64,000 nt of DNA from NCBI RefSeq assembly GCF_014647435.1, contig NZ_BMPE01000008.1, forward strand, positions 78,310 to 142,309. The letters are read 5' to 3'. The DNA comes from Deinococcus radiotolerans. Lineage in GTDB: Bacteria; Deinococcota; Deinococci; Deinococcales; Deinococcaceae. The position numbers and the translations under genes were made by a program. Under the pieces are notes generated by a model. It was not told where the DNA came from and did not search any database. It was given only the letters and a program-made list of their open reading frames with translations. This document shows positions 18,013-28,230 of this stretch, in pieces (position 1 is the stretch's first letter; every line of letters starts with the position of its first letter).

Positions 18013-18810
18013 TCAGGCATCACCGGTCAGGTAGAAAGCGATGTCGGTCTCGTACTCCTGCGGGTTGGGGGTGTGGGGCACGCTCCTCACGTAGAACTCG
18101 GCGGTCACGCCACAGACGCTCAGGCCGCGCCGCAGCGCCTCCTCCACGACCTGCGTGTAGGCCGCGCCGGTCTGGTCATAGGGGCCGACGAAGCGACCGA
18201 TGAAGGCGGCGCCACCGCCCAGGGTCCGCACCTCGATGCGGCCCTCGGGGCGCACGTCCCCGTCGACCGGGACGCAGACCTCGACCAGGCTGCCCTGCCC
18301 GGTGTCGTCGTTGTGGTGGATGAAGAAGCTGGGCGCGGCGGGCTGGTACCCCTGCCGGCGGGCGTAGTGCATGAGGTCCTGCAACGCCTGCGGGATCACC
18401 TCGTAGTGCGGCGGCTGGAGCACGGTGCGGATGATGAGGCACTGGCGGTCGGGCAGCTGCTCAAGTCGGTAGTGCATGGGGGTCTCCTGGAGAAGGTGGC
18501 GCAGGTGCGTCAGGGCCTGCTGACGGTCGGCGATCTCGGCAGTCAGGCGCTGCTCGTGCGCGTGGAGCACCTCTGGAGTCAGTTCAGGCTGCCGGATCAG
18601 GGTGCGGATGTCGTCGATGGGCAGGCCCAGCGCCCGCCAGTGGCGGATGCGGACCGCGAGGTTGATCTGCGCGGCGCTGTACGCGCGGTAACCGGTCTGG
18701 TCGTCCACGGCGTCGGGGCGCAGCAGACCGATCTCGTCGTAGTAGCGCAGTGTTTTCGGGGGCAGCCCGGTCAGCAGGGCAAACCGGGAGATGATCAGGC
18801 GACCTCGCAT
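18013..18810 (-). CDS. MerR-family regulator with GyrI-like effector domain (BmrR type)
   Basis: 265 residues. The N-terminus is a MerR winged helix ([24 protein letters not shown], about 7-30), then a long dimer helix, then from about residue 110 a GyrI-like domain of the kind that binds bulky hydrophobic drugs in BmrR and SAV2435. No metal-binding cysteine pattern is present. The ATG at 18810 is chosen because the promoter's -10 box (TAGCGT) stands 7 bases upstream. The -35/-10 spacing is 19 bp, so it probably controls its own gene. Its other targets are not evident; gltX diverges from it. Confidence 0.85.
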   Translation of the reverse strand: MRGRLIISRFALLTGLPPKTLRYYDEIGLLRPDAVDDQTGYRAYSAAQINLAVRIRHWRALGLPIDDIRTLIRQPELTPEVLHAHEQRLTAEIADRQQALTHLRHLLQETPMHYRLEQLPDRQCLIIRTVLQPPHYEVIPQALQDLMHYARRQGYQPAAPSFFIHHNDDTGQGSLVEVCVPVDGDVRPEGRIEVRTLGGGAAFIGRFVGPYDQTGAAYTQVVEEALRRGLSVCGVTAEFYVRSVPHTPNPQEYETDIAFYLTGDA

Positions 18811-18817
18811 GCCCGTC

Positions 18818-18848
18818 ACGCTAGGCGTTCCAGCAGCGGGAAGGTCAA
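18818..18848 (-). promoter_or_regulatory. MerR-type 19-bp-spacer promoter of the merR gene
   Basis: On the minus strand TTGACC (18848-18843), 19 bases, then TAGCGT (18823-18818), seven bases before the ATG. The spacer carries a loose inverted repeat (CTTCC...GGAA). Over-long spacers are characteristic of MerR-activated promoters. Confidence 0.65.
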
Positions 18849-18901
18849 GTGCGGCGGCGGGCGTGACGTGGGTTCTGCCCACCTTTCGTATGCTGTGCCC
18901 T

Positions 18902-20323
18902 ATGGCTGTTGTGACCCGTATTGCTCCGAGCCCGACCGGTGACCCGCACGTGGGGACCGCGTACATTGGGCTGTTCAACTTCACGCTGGCGCGTCAGGGC
19001 GGGGGGAAGTTCATCCTGCGTATCGAGGACACCGACCGCAACCGGTACGTGCCGGACAGTGAGAAACGCATCTTCCAGATGATGCAGTGGCTGGGCCTCA
19101 CGCCGGACGAGTCGCCCCTACAGGGCGGCCCGAACGGCCCGTACCGGCAGTCCGAGCGCTTCGACCTGTACGGCGAGTACGCGCGGCAGCTGGTCGCCAG
19201 CGGGCACGCGTACTACGCCTTCGAGACGGCGGAGGAGCTGTCGGCGCTGCGTGAGGCGGCGCAGGCGGAGGGCCGCGTGATCGCGGTGCCCAGCCGTGAG
19301 CTGGAGGCAGGAGCGGCCCAGGCGCGCGTGGACGCGGGCGAAGCGGCCGTGATCCGCCTGAAGGTCCCGCGCGAAGGCGAGACGCTCGTGAATGACCTGC
19401 TGCGTGACCCGATTCACTTCCAGAACCGCGAGATTGACGACAAGGTACTGCTGAAGGCCGACGGGTTCCCCACGTACCACCTGGCGAACGTGGTGGATGA
19501 CCGCCTGATGGGCGTGACCCACGTGGTGCGCGCCGAGGAGTGGATCACCAGCACGCCCATTCACGTGCTGCTGTACCGCGCCTTCGGCTGGCCTGAGCCG
19601 GTGTTCGCGCACATGCCACTGCTGCGCAACTCGGACAAGTCGAAGATCAGCAAGCGCAAGAACCCCACCAGCGTCGAGTGGTACCAGCAGCAGGGCTTCC
19701 TGCCCGAGGCCATGCTGAACTTCCTGGCGACAATGGGCTGGACGCACCCGGACGGCCTGGAAGTGTTCGATCTGGAGGAATTCCAGAGGGTGTTCCGCCT
19801 GGAGGACGTGACGCTGGGCGGCCCGGTGTTCAGTCAGGAGAAGCTGCGCTGGTACAACGGCAAGTACCTGCGCGAGGTGCTCTCCGAGGACGAAGTCGCC
19901 CGGAGGCTGCACGCGTTCCTGGCCGATCAGAAGGTAAACCTCCCCCTGGACGACTACTTCCGGTCGGTGGTGCGCCTGATGACCCCCCGCATGGAGGTCT
20001 TCAGCGAGTTCCTCAACAAGACACCTTACTTCTGGTCGGAGGAGTACCCGGTGACCGAGAAGGCGCAGGCGGCAATCGACGGCGCGCGCGAGCTGCTGCC
20101 CGAGCTGGCCGCCACGCTGAAGAACCTGCCGACCTTCGACGCGGCGTCCATCAAGGCGGCCTTCGCGGCCTTTGCCGAGGAGAAGGGCCTGAAGCTCGGG
20201 AAGGTCATGCCCCCCGTGCGCGCCGCAGTGGCGGGCACCATGGAGAGCCCGGACCTACCGGACCTGCTCGCCACGCTGGGCCGCGAGCGCGTGGTCGCCC
20301 GGACCTCTAAGCTGGGCGCATGA
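18902..20323 (+). CDS. gltX: Glutamyl-tRNA synthetase
   Basis: 473 residues, normal for a bacterial GluRS. The class I HIGH motif appears as [10 protein letters not shown] (about 9-18) and the KMSKS motif as K-S-K-I-S-K-R-K (about 244-251), with the typical R-I-E-D-T-D-R segment between. It charges tRNA(Glu) with glutamate in the cytoplasm. TATGCT lies 7 bases before the ATG, so the transcript is probably leaderless. The DUF1304 gene overlaps its stop by four bases. Confidence 0.97.
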   Translation: MAVVTRIAPSPTGDPHVGTAYIGLFNFTLARQGGGKFILRIEDTDRNRYVPDSEKRIFQMMQWLGLTPDESPLQGGPNGPYRQSERFDLYGEYARQLVASGHAYYAFETAEELSALREAAQAEGRVIAVPSRELEAGAAQARVDAGEAAVIRLKVPREGETLVNDLLRDPIHFQNREIDDKVLLKADGFPTYHLANVVDDRLMGVTHVVRAEEWITSTPIHVLLYRAFGWPEPVFAHMPLLRNSDKSKISKRKNPTSVEWYQQQGFLPEAMLNFLATMGWTHPDGLEVFDLEEFQRVFRLEDVTLGGPVFSQEKLRWYNGKYLREVLSEDEVARRLHAFLADQKVNLPLDDYFRSVVRLMTPRMEVFSEFLNKTPYFWSEEYPVTEKAQAAIDGARELLPELAATLKNLPTFDAASIKAAFAAFAEEKGLKLGKVMPPVRAAVAGTMESPDLPDLLATLGRERVVARTSKLGA

Positions 20324-20673
20324 CGCTGATCGCCGCGGTTCTGGTGGGCCTGATCGCCCTGCTGCACGTGTACATCCTGGTGCTGGAGATGTTCATGTGG
20401 ACCACCCCACGGGCCATGAAGGCCTTCGGCACCACGCCAGACCTCGCGGCGCAGACCCGCGTCATGGCGGGGAACCAGGGCCTGTACAACGGCTTCCTGG
20501 CGGCGGGCCTGATCTGGGGCCTGCTCACCGGTTCGGCGGCCATCCAGCTGTTCTTCCTGGCGTGCGTGGCGGTCGCAGGACTGTACGGCGCGGCCACCGC
20601 GAACCGCCGCATCCTGTTCATCCAGACAGTGCCTGCCGCGCTGGCGATCCTGGCGGTGCTGCTGGCCCGCTGA
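20320..20673 (+). CDS. DUF1304 family membrane protein
   Basis: 117 residues and four membrane helices, the usual size of the DUF1304 family. The signature I-A-L-L-H-V-Y-I-L-V-L-E-M-F-M-W (12-27) and the A-G-N-Q-G-L-Y-N-G-F-L-A-A-G-L segment (about 50-64) are clear. Function is unknown. It begins by ATGA overlap with gltX. The stop codon TGA is the first base triplet of the 140-bp palindromic element that follows, so the present C-terminus (L-L-A-R) may have been set by insertion of that element. Confidence 0.85.
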   Translation: MTLIAAVLVGLIALLHVYILVLEMFMWTTPRAMKAFGTTPDLAAQTRVMAGNQGLYNGFLAAGLIWGLLTGSAAIQLFFLACVAVAGLYGAATANRRILFIQTVPAALAILAVLLAR

Positions 20674-20812
20674 CAGCGGTGTTCAGACGTGTTGAGGAGT
20701 TCCCTCAACACGTCTGAACCGAGCAGCGCGAGAAGCCGCCAACGAAGCGGTTGGAAGTGGAGTTGAAGGGCGTGCCGTTGGCCGTTCAACGGCACTGGAA
20801 ACCGCTGTCAGC
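20669..20812. repeat. MITE-like palindromic element with 18-bp inverted ends
   Basis: The left end (GCTGACAGCGGTGTTCAG, 20669-20686) and the right end read on the other strand (GCTGACAGCGGTTTCCAG, 20812-20795) match at 16 of 18 positions. Inside lie a perfect 17-bp hairpin, GTTCAGACGTGTTGAGG (20681-20697) with its complement at 20703-20719, a short CCAAC/GTTGG hairpin (20739-20754), and an 8-bp hairpin GTGCCGTT/AACGGCAC (20772-20795). It has no ORF. The multi-stem, end-closed shape resembles miniature transposable elements and the small noncoding repeats described in D. radiodurans. Part of the structure may also stop transcription from gltX. Confidence 0.7.
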
Positions 20813-20827
20813 TCCCGTCCCCGCCTC

Positions 20828-20869
20828 CCAAACGCTCGTTTGGTTCCCGTGCCTCCCGGCTGCTACGCT
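20828..20869 (+). promoter_or_regulatory. Promoter of the E1 operon with an overlapping palindromic operator
   Basis: CCAAACGCTCGTTTGG (20828-20843) is a perfect inverted repeat with 7-bp arms. It overlaps a -35 box TTGGTT (20840-20845), followed by an 18-base spacer and TACGCT (20864-20869). The site has the look of a TetR-type operator. The leader to the ATG at 21057 would be about 180 bases; I see no clear second gene in it. Confidence 0.6.
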
Positions 20870-21056
20870 GGGAGGCACTTTCATACCGACGGGGCCGCGC
20901 GGCTCCTCTCTTCCTGCCATGCCTGACGTTCTGCCCTGTCCCGCTCCCGGCCTGCCGCGTCGCAGTGACCGGCTGCTGAACCAGCGCCGCGCGCCCTGAC
21001 GGCGGACCCCTCCCCCATCCGGCCCGCAGACGCCACCCCTTCAGACAGGAGACCGC

Positions 21057-22247
21057 ATGACCCCAGATGCCAAGCTGGCTGCCCCGCAGCCCGACCGTCA
21101 CGCCTCAGAATCGCAGGACACCGCCCCCGGCTACGCGGCGGCGCAGGCTGCGTACGACGACGCCCAGAGCAGCGGGGACATGGTGCAGTGCCTCGCGCCG
21201 GACGGCTCGGTCGTCCGCGAGGACCTGCTGCCCGACCCCGAAACTCGCCTGGAATTGTACCGCCAGATGCGCCGCGCCCGGCACTTCGACGAGCGCGGCT
21301 GGGTGCTGTACCGCCAGGGCCGCCTGGGCGTCTTCCCGCCCTTCGGCGGCATGGAGGCCAGCCAGGTCGGCACCGCCGCCGCCCTGACGAAGAACGACTG
21401 GCTGTTCCCCACCTACCGCGACACCGGCGCGGCCCTGACGCTGGGCCTGCCCATCGCGCGCACCCTCGCCTACTGGCGCACGAGCCCGCACGGGTGGCAC
21501 ATGCCCGCCGACCTGAAGGTCCTGCCCTTCTACATACCGATCGCCACGCAGTACCCGCAGGCGGTCGGCGCGGCCCTCGCCGAGCGGCGCCAGGGCACCC
21601 GCAACGTCGCCATGGCGTTCATCGGGGACGGCGGCAGCAGCGAGGGCGACTTCCACGAGGCCCTGAACTTCGCCGGGGCCCTGAACGCCCCGTGCGTGTT
21701 CATCCTCCAGAACAACGGCTGGGCAATCAGCGTCCCCACCCGTGCACAGACGCGCGCCACCGACCTCAGCCGCCGCGCCGACGGATACGGGATTCCCGGC
21801 GTACGCGTGGACGGCAACGACGCCCTGGCGACCTACCACGTCACCCGTGAAGCCGTGGACCGCGCCCGGGGCGGCGGCGGCCCCACCCTGATCGAGACCG
21901 TGACGTACCGCGTCAAGCCGCACACCGTCGCCGACGACCCCAGCCGCTACCGCAGCGAGGCCGACACCGCCGGCTGGGACGCCAAGGACCCCGTCACGCG
22001 CCTGCGCACCCACCTCCTGAACGCAGGCCTGATGACCGAGGCCAGCGAGGCCGACCTGCTCGCCGAGATCACCGCCGAGTTCGAGGCCGCCCTGGCCGAG
22101 GCCGACAGCTACCCCGAACCCACCCCCGCCGAGATCCTCGACCACGTCTTCGCCGAACCCACCCCCCAACTGAAGAAACAGCGCGCGGAGATCCTCGCCG
22201 AGCACGCCGCGCACGACCAAGCCCAGGACAGCAAGGAGCAGGCATGA
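21057..22247 (+). CDS. 2-oxo acid dehydrogenase E1 component, alpha subunit
   Basis: 396 residues. The thiamine-diphosphate motif [17 protein letters not shown] ... Q-N-N is complete (about 190-225), and the upstream [22 protein letters not shown] segment and [15 protein letters not shown] are characteristic of E1-alpha. The similarity to branched-chain oxo-acid enzymes (short N-terminal tail, R-x-G-R-L-G) suggests BkdA1, though pyruvate dehydrogenase cannot be ruled out. It forms a tetramer with E1-beta and decarboxylates the oxo acid. An AGGAGA site precedes the ATG. E1-beta overlaps its stop by four bases. Confidence 0.9.
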   Translation: MTPDAKLAAPQPDRHASESQDTAPGYAAAQAAYDDAQSSGDMVQCLAPDGSVVREDLLPDPETRLELYRQMRRARHFDERGWVLYRQGRLGVFPPFGGMEASQVGTAAALTKNDWLFPTYRDTGAALTLGLPIARTLAYWRTSPHGWHMPADLKVLPFYIPIATQYPQAVGAALAERRQGTRNVAMAFIGDGGSSEGDFHEALNFAGALNAPCVFILQNNGWAISVPTRAQTRATDLSRRADGYGIPGVRVDGNDALATYHVTREAVDRARGGGGPTLIETVTYRVKPHTVADDPSRYRSEADTAGWDAKDPVTRLRTHLLNAGLMTEASEADLLAEITAEFEAALAEADSYPEPTPAEILDHVFAEPTPQLKKQRAEILAEHAAHDQAQDSKEQA

Positions 22248-23257
22248 CCGCCACCGCCACCCCCCCCACCGGCACCACCAAAACCATGACCATGGTCGCC
22301 GCCATCAACGACGCCCTCGACATCGCGCTGGCCGCTGATGACGCCGTGCACATCTTCGGGGAGGACGTCGGCGTCATGGGCGGCGTGTTCCGCGCCACCG
22401 ACGGCCTCCAGGCCAAACACGGCCAGGAACGCGTCTTCGATACCCCCCTCGCCGAGGCCGCCATCGTCGGCATGGGCATCGGCATGGGCCTCGCCGGCCT
22501 GAAACCCGTCGCGGAAATCCAGTTCGCCGGCTTCCTCTACCCCGCCCTCGACCAGATCCTCTCCCACCTCGGTCGCTACCGCCACCGCACCCGCAGCCGC
22601 TACCACCTCCCCATGGTCATCCGCGCCCCCTACGGCGGCGGCGTCCACACCCCCGAACAGCACGCTGACAGCCCCGAAGCGATCCTCGCCCACACCCCTG
22701 GCGTCAAGGTCGTCATCCCCAGCACCCCCGCCGACGCCAAAGGCCTCCTGCTCTCGGCCATCAACGACCCCGACCCCGTCTTCTTCTTCGAAGCCATCAA
22801 GCTCTACCGCAGTGTCAAAGAAGACGTCCCAGTCGGCGACTACCGCGTGCCCATCGGCAAGGCCCGAGTGGTCACGGAAGGCGACGACGTCACCGTCATC
22901 TGCTACGGCGGCATGGTCGAAGTCGCCCAGAAAGCCGCCGCCGCCGCCACACAGGCCGGCATCGGCGTCGAAGTCATCGACCTGCGCACCCTCGTCCCCA
23001 TGGACACCGACACCGTGATCGCCAGCATCGCCAAAACCGGCCGCGCCGTCATCGTCACCGAAGCGCCCCGCACCGCCGGATTCCACAGCGAAATCGCCGC
23101 CGTCATCGCCGAAGAAGCCATCGAACACCTCCGCGCCCCCATCGTCCGCGTCACCGGCTTCGACGCGCCCTACCCACCCTTCACCGCCGTTGAGGACGTG
23201 TACCGACCCAACCCGCTGCGAGTCGCGAAAGCGATCCGGCAGGTCATGGACTACTGA
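22244..23257 (+). CDS. 2-oxo acid dehydrogenase E1 component, beta subunit
   Basis: 337 residues. It carries the E1-beta signature [18 protein letters not shown], the F-D-T-P-L-A-E segment with the catalytic Glu, and [13 protein letters not shown]. Together with the preceding gene it makes the alpha2-beta2 E1 that decarboxylates a 2-oxo acid (branched-chain type most likely) and passes the acyl group to E2. The E2 and E3 genes are not in this window. Codon choice is unlike the neighbours: leucine is largely CTC here rather than CTG. A hairpin with a T run follows at 23312-23342. Confidence 0.92.
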   Translation: MTATATPPTGTTKTMTMVAAINDALDIALAADDAVHIFGEDVGVMGGVFRATDGLQAKHGQERVFDTPLAEAAIVGMGIGMGLAGLKPVAEIQFAGFLYPALDQILSHLGRYRHRTRSRYHLPMVIRAPYGGGVHTPEQHADSPEAILAHTPGVKVVIPSTPADAKGLLLSAINDPDPVFFFEAIKLYRSVKEDVPVGDYRVPIGKARVVTEGDDVTVICYGGMVEVAQKAAAAATQAGIGVEVIDLRTLVPMDTDTVIASIAKTGRAVIVTEAPRTAGFHSEIAAVIAEEAIEHLRAPIVRVTGFDAPYPPFTAVEDVYRPNPLRVAKAIRQVMDY

Positions 23258-23634
23258 CCCACTGAGTGAACGCGTATGGGGGCGCCTGCGGCGGTCTGCC
23301 CCACCCCCCAGCCCCCTACCCCAGAGGGGCAGGGGGAGTTTTCGCTGCGCTCGGCAGGTATTTCTCTGGCTTAATCAGCGGGGATGGGGCGGGGACGGCC
23401 ACGTATGGGCTTGCATGCCTCCGGTATCGCTGCGAGCGCCCCGCGCGCTGCGCGCACGACGGGCTCGGCTGCCACGACGCCAGTGGGACAAGCCAACTTG
23501 GTGCGGACCAGAAGGTTCTACTTTTTGGGCTTTAGCAGTGGCGGGCTTCTTGCGGCTGTTGCAGCGCACTCGTGCCAACAGCGTGACCTGCGAGACCTTT
23601 TCGCCTCAGGGGTGGATCATGAAGGGCGGGGACG
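23258..23634. other. 377-bp intergenic region: terminator plus unexplained sequence
   Basis: The first part holds the E1 operon terminator (23312-23342). The rest (about 23343-23634) has no gene I can support on either strand. It is less GC-rich than its surroundings in places, with a T-rich stretch (CTACTTTTTGGGCTTTAGC, about 23518-23536). It could hold a decayed gene or a small RNA; nothing in the sequence decides this. Confidence 0.5.
23312..23342 (+). terminator. Rho-independent terminator of the E1 operon
   Basis: CCCCCTACCCC (23312-23322), loop AGA, GGGGCAGGGGG (23326-23336), then AG and TTTT (23339-23342). The stem is a G/C stem with one central A-C mismatch. Confidence 0.7.
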
Positions 23635-24876
23635 ATGGAGGGGATGCGTTCCCCTGCCCTGCTGGTGACGGCGGCCCTGCTCGTGGGGGCGGCCGCGTTC
23701 GGTGTCACGCGCCTCCAGTCTGGTGCAGAGGCTCAGACGGCTGCGGTCGAGCAACCAGCGGTGCCTGCGCTACCGCCCGCTGCGGAACCCGCACCAGAAC
23801 CCGTAGGGCCGGACCCTGCGCCGGAACCGGTCACCCCCACTCCAGTCCAGGTGCAGCCGCCCACGCCGGAGGTCACACCTGCGCCTCGGCCGGCCGCGCC
23901 TGCCCGGATGCTGCCGGCGCTGGCCAGCGTCACGGGCATCCGGCACGAGTACCAGCGGCTGAACAACTGCGGGCCGGTCACGATCGGCATGGCCCTGAGC
24001 CGCTGGGGAGGCGCGCTGAACCAGTACGACATCGCGCCGAAACTCAAGCCGTCGAAGGGGGACGTGAACGTCTCGCCGGAGGAACTTGCGGCGTTCGCGC
24101 GGGCGCAGGGCATGGACGTGCACCTGGCGCGCGGCGGGGACCGGGCGCTGCTGCGGTCGCTGCTCGCGTCGGGCTTCCCGGTGATCGTGGAGACGTGGTT
24201 CGTTACGCCGGACTCGGGCGGCATGGGGCACTACCGCCTGCTGACCGGCTACGACGACGCCACCGGGCAGTTCAGCGCGCTGGACTCGTACCTGGGGCCG
24301 CTGCGGATGAACTACGCGAATTTCGACGAGCTGTGGCGGTCGTTCGGGCGCACGTTCCTGATCGTCACGCCGCCGTCGAAACGGGCGGCCCTGGCGGGCG
24401 TGCTGGACTGGCGAGCCGACCGCGCGCAGCAGCAGGCCGAGACGCTGCGGGTCGCCGAGCGCGAGGCGGAACGGCGCAACGATGCGGTGGGCTTCCTGAC
24501 CCTGGGGCAGGCGCAACTGGACGCGGGGGACGCCCGCGCCGCCGCGCGCACCTTCGACCGGGCGTTCGCCGCGACGCCCGACCGCGCCCTCGACCCGACC
24601 CGGCCCGCGTGGGTGCAGGGCGGGCTGCCCTGGCGCGCGCTGTGGTACTCGTTCGGGCCGCTGGAGGCGTACACCCGCACCGGTCAGTACGCGCGGGTGC
24701 TCACCCTGACAGGCGCGGTGCTGCGCTCGGTGCCCACGCACGAGGAGTCGCACTACTGGCGCGCGCGGGCCCTGACCGGCCTGGGCCGCACCGCCGAAGC
24801 GCAGGCTGCGTACCACGAGGCGCTGCGCCTGCGCCCCGGCTTTGCGGAGGCGCGGCAGGACCTGAACCGGCTGTAG
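23635..24876 (+). CDS. Exported C39-like cysteine peptidase with a tetratricopeptide-type tail
   Basis: 413 residues. A signal anchor (residues about 4-24) is followed by a long Pro/Ala/Glu-rich linker (40-90). A papain-like C39 domain (about 98-235) carries the catalytic set: C112 in N-N-C-G-P-V, H199 in G-G-M-G-H-Y-R-L-L-T-G-Y, and D217 in A-L-D-S-Y-L-G. From about 260 to the end the sequence has TPR-like helix pairs (L-G-Q-A-Q-L-D-A-G-D-A-R-A-A-A-R-T-F-D-R-A-F and A-L-T-G-L-G-R-T-A-E-A-Q-A-A-Y-H-E-A-L). No transporter or toxin gene is next to it, so it is not an ABC-bacteriocin processing protease. ATG at 23644 is an alternative start. The stop is followed by a convergent polyketide synthase gene. 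Confidence 0.85.
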   Translation: MEGMRSPALLVTAALLVGAAAFGVTRLQSGAEAQTAAVEQPAVPALPPAAEPAPEPVGPDPAPEPVTPTPVQVQPPTPEVTPAPRPAAPARMLPALASVTGIRHEYQRLNNCGPVTIGMALSRWGGALNQYDIAPKLKPSKGDVNVSPEELAAFARAQGMDVHLARGGDRALLRSLLASGFPVIVETWFVTPDSGGMGHYRLLTGYDDATGQFSALDSYLGPLRMNYANFDELWRSFGRTFLIVTPPSKRAALAGVLDWRADRAQQQAETLRVAEREAERRNDAVGFLTLGQAQLDAGDARAAARTFDRAFAATPDRALDPTRPAWVQGGLPWRALWYSFGPLEAYTRTGQYARVLTLTGAVLRSVPTHEESHYWRARALTGLGRTAEAQAAYHEALRLRPGFAEARQDLNRL

Positions 24877-24879
24877 CCG

Positions 24880-25938
24880 TCAGCCGGGGAAGTTCAGGAG
24901 GACGTGTTCGGCACTGAAGCCGGGGCCCATGGCGCTCAGGAGGGCGCGGCCCTGCGGGTGGGCGCGCAGGGTTTCTTGCAGCACGAACAGGACGGTGACG
25001 CTGCTCATGTTGCCGTAGTGGCGCAGGACGTGGCGGCTGGCGTCCAGCGCTCCAGCGGGGAGGTTCAGGGCCTCCTCGTAGGCGCTGAGGACTTTCACGC
25101 CGCCGGGGTGGACGACGTACGTGCCGACCTGCGTGGGGCACCAACCGTGCGCGCTCAGGGCGGCCTGGACGTTCCCCTGCATCATGCCGCGCACCAGTGT
25201 GGGGATGTCGCGGCTGAAGCGGACTTTCAGGCCCTCGTCGACGACGTCCCAGCCCATGATGTCCTCGCTGTCCTCGATGAGGGTGGAGTACGCGCCGCAC
25301 AGTTCGGCCAGGGGGGCGGGGCCCGGTTCGTCGGGGTGGGTGAGGACGGCGGCGGCGCCCCCGTCGGAGAAGAGAGCGGTGCCGACGAAGTTGCTCTTGG
25401 TCTCGTCGCCGTGCACGAGGGTCAGGCTGCACAGTTCCACGGCGACGTACAGCACGCGGCGGTACCCGGCGCGGACGAGGTCGGCGGCGCGGGCCAGTCC
25501 GCTGGCGCCTCCGGCGCAGCCCAGGCCCCACACGGGGAGCCGCGCGGCGTGCCGGTTGATCCCCAGATGTTCGATCAGGTCGGCGTCGAGGCTGGGGGCG
25601 CTGATGCCGCTGGTGTTCACGACGACCACGGCGTCCACGTCGGCGGGGGTGATCTGCGCGGCGTCCAGCGCCTCCCTGGCCAGTCGGCGGGTCAGGGCGC
25701 GGGCTTCCTGCACGAAGACGGCGTTCTTCTCGCCGAAGCCGCGTGGGGTGAGGTACCACTCGAGTGGGCGGGCCAGGGCGCGCGTGTCGATCTGCGCGTT
25801 CGTGAAGACGTCCAGCAGCTGTGGGCGGGCCGCCATGCGCGGGAAGAGGGTGCGGGCGGCCTCCTGCACCTGCGTCTGCGGCGTCAGGTGCGGGGGCGTG
25901 CCCGTCACGAGGGCGCGCAGGTGGGGGGTCAGGGGCAT
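24880..25938 (-). CDS. Type III polyketide synthase (chalcone synthase-like)
   Basis: 352 residues from the ATG at 25938. The catalytic triad of the family is present: C141 in [11 protein letters not shown]277 in T-Y-V-V-H-P-G-G, and N310 in H-Y-G-N-M-S-S. The enzyme extends an acyl-CoA starter with malonyl-CoA units in a homodimer. The ATG at 25947 lies inside the likely -10 box (CAGAAT, 25946-25951), so 25938, seven bases after it, is preferred. The product is unknown. The next genes on this strand are an aldo/keto reductase and a nitroreductase, both upstream and separately promoted. No methyltransferase or isoprenoid gene is adjacent. Confidence 0.92.
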   Translation of the reverse strand: MPLTPHLRALVTGTPPHLTPQTQVQEAARTLFPRMAARPQLLDVFTNAQIDTRALARPLEWYLTPRGFGEKNAVFVQEARALTRRLAREALDAAQITPADVDAVVVVNTSGISAPSLDADLIEHLGINRHAARLPVWGLGCAGGASGLARAADLVRAGYRRVLYVAVELCSLTLVHGDETKSNFVGTALFSDGGAAAVLTHPDEPGPAPLAELCGAYSTLIEDSEDIMGWDVVDEGLKVRFSRDIPTLVRGMMQGNVQAALSAHGWCPTQVGTYVVHPGGVKVLSAYEEALNLPAGALDASRHVLRHYGNMSSVTVLFVLQETLRAHPQGRALLSAMGPGFSAEHVLLNFPG

Positions 25939-26058
25939 GCGCCGCATTCTGCGCGCCGGGTGGCGTGGGCGGTCAGGGAAAAGCCACGGTTCAGAATTCA
26001 GGAAACGTACATGCCGGGCTCACTGCGTCCTGTTCTGGTGGGGCGGGCGCCCTGGCCG

Positions 26059-26946
<888 letters not shown>

Positions 26947-27019
26947 GGTGTTGCCCTCCAAGGGGGCATTGTGCGCTGCCCGTTGACGGCAGAGCGTGGG
27001 CGTTCACTCAAGGTGATCT

Positions 27020-27802
27020 TCACTCGCGTTCGGGCTGCTCGCAGGTGTCGCGGTACACGAATTGACCCAGGCGTTTGCGGTGGCGGCTGCTCCAGTCGAT
27101 GCTGGGCCGCGCCTGATCGTGCGGCAGGTACCCCAGGCGGTACACGGCCATGAGTTCCAGGTCGCCGGGCACGCGCAGCAGGTCCTGGATGGCCTGCCAG
27201 TGGCGGGGGATCTCCATGGGCGTGCTGACGAACTGGATGCCCATGCCCAGCGCGCCGACGGCGTTCCAGATGTTTTCCATGGCGGCGCCCATGCCGAACA
27301 CGGAGTAGAAGCCGGACAGTTCACCGGGGCGGTACTCGCCCTTGTCGAGCAGGGCGGCCAGCAGCAGGGGGCTGCCGGCCACGAGTTTGCGGTTGTCCTC
27401 CCCGAGTTTTTTCGGCACGCCAAGCTGCCGCATGAGTTTCAGTCCGGCGTCGCTGAACACCTGCCGCGTGAAGGGTTTCAGCGGGCCGGGCAGGTGGTCG
27501 ATGTGAATACCGTCGCGCCGCTCCTCCATCTCCTGCTGCGTGAAGCGGAAGTAGCGGCGGTAGCGTTCGAAGAACACGCCGCCCTCGATCAGTTCGGTCA
27601 TGCTCTGACCGGCGATCTGCGCGACCTGCGCGATGGTGTCGGGGTTCTCGATGAGCACGAAGCGCCACGGCTGGCTGTTGAAGTGGCTGGGGGCCGCCTG
27701 CGCGACCCGCATCAGCAGGTGCTGGTGCTCGCGGCTGACCGGGTCCGGGCGGAAGGGGCCGTTGGTGGTGCGCCGCGCGAGCATGCCGTCGATCAGATCC
27801 AT
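27020..27802 (-). CDS. Nitroreductase family flavoprotein
   Basis: 260 residues with the FMN-binding nitroreductase fold: R-R-T-T-N-G-P-F (10-17), [13 protein letters not shown] (36-48) and a C-terminal G-Y-L-P-H segment. The long insert between (about 80-165) is larger than in the classic NfsA/B enzymes. Such proteins reduce nitro groups, quinones or flavins with NAD(P)H; the substrate is not predictable. TAGCCT lies 6 bases before the ATG, so the mRNA is likely leaderless. Confidence 0.88.
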   Translation of the reverse strand: MDLIDGMLARRTTNGPFRPDPVSREHQHLLMRVAQAAPSHFNSQPWRFVLIENPDTIAQVAQIAGQSMTELIEGGVFFERYRRYFRFTQQEMEERRDGIHIDHLPGPLKPFTRQVFSDAGLKLMRQLGVPKKLGEDNRKLVAGSPLLLAALLDKGEYRPGELSGFYSVFGMGAAMENIWNAVGALGMGIQFVSTPMEIPRHWQAIQDLLRVPGDLELMAVYRLGYLPHDQARPSIDWSSRHRKRLGQFVYRDTCEQPERE

Positions 27803-27826
27803 ACCCGCAGGCTAGCAGCGCGTGAC

Positions 27827-28165
27827 TCAGGAACTCCAGGCGAGCAGGGCGCCCAGCGCGAATGCGGCGGCGCTCAGCAGGGCGCGCTGCCAGTGATCCG
27901 CGCGCCCCGGGCGGGTGCGGGGCATGCTCAGCAGCAGGGCGAGCGCGGGCAGCAGCGCCCACGCGGCCGCCCCGGCCCGCCACGCCAGTTCCAGGCTGAG
28001 CAGCGCTCCGGCGCAGGTCAGGAAGAACAGCGCGTGGTGCGGCCAGCGGGCCGCGTCGCGCCGCCAGCCGAGTTGCAGGCTCAGGCCCAGCGCCAGCAGC
28101 GCGCTCAGCAGCGCAGCGGTGATCAGCAGGGCCAGGTGATGCGGACTCACGCTGCATGCTCGCAC
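27827..28165 (-). CDS. Small hypothetical membrane protein
   Basis: 112 residues with three to four hydrophobic helices (near 10-30, 46-62, 68-80 and 92-108). No family is recognised. The GTG at 28150 would give a shorter protein beginning at the first helix and is an alternative start. It lies between two divergently arranged genes and has no obvious partner. Confidence 0.5.
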   Translation of the reverse strand: MRACSVSPHHLALLITAALLSALLALGLSLQLGWRRDAARWPHHALFFLTCAGALLSLELAWRAGAAAWALLPALALLLSMPRTRPGRADHWQRALLSAAAFALGALLAWSS

Positions 28166-28230
28166 GGCGCGGCCCGGTTCAGCGCGCCGCGTGACAGATG
28201 CCCTGCCGGGGCGGGTGTACGTTCAGGGGC

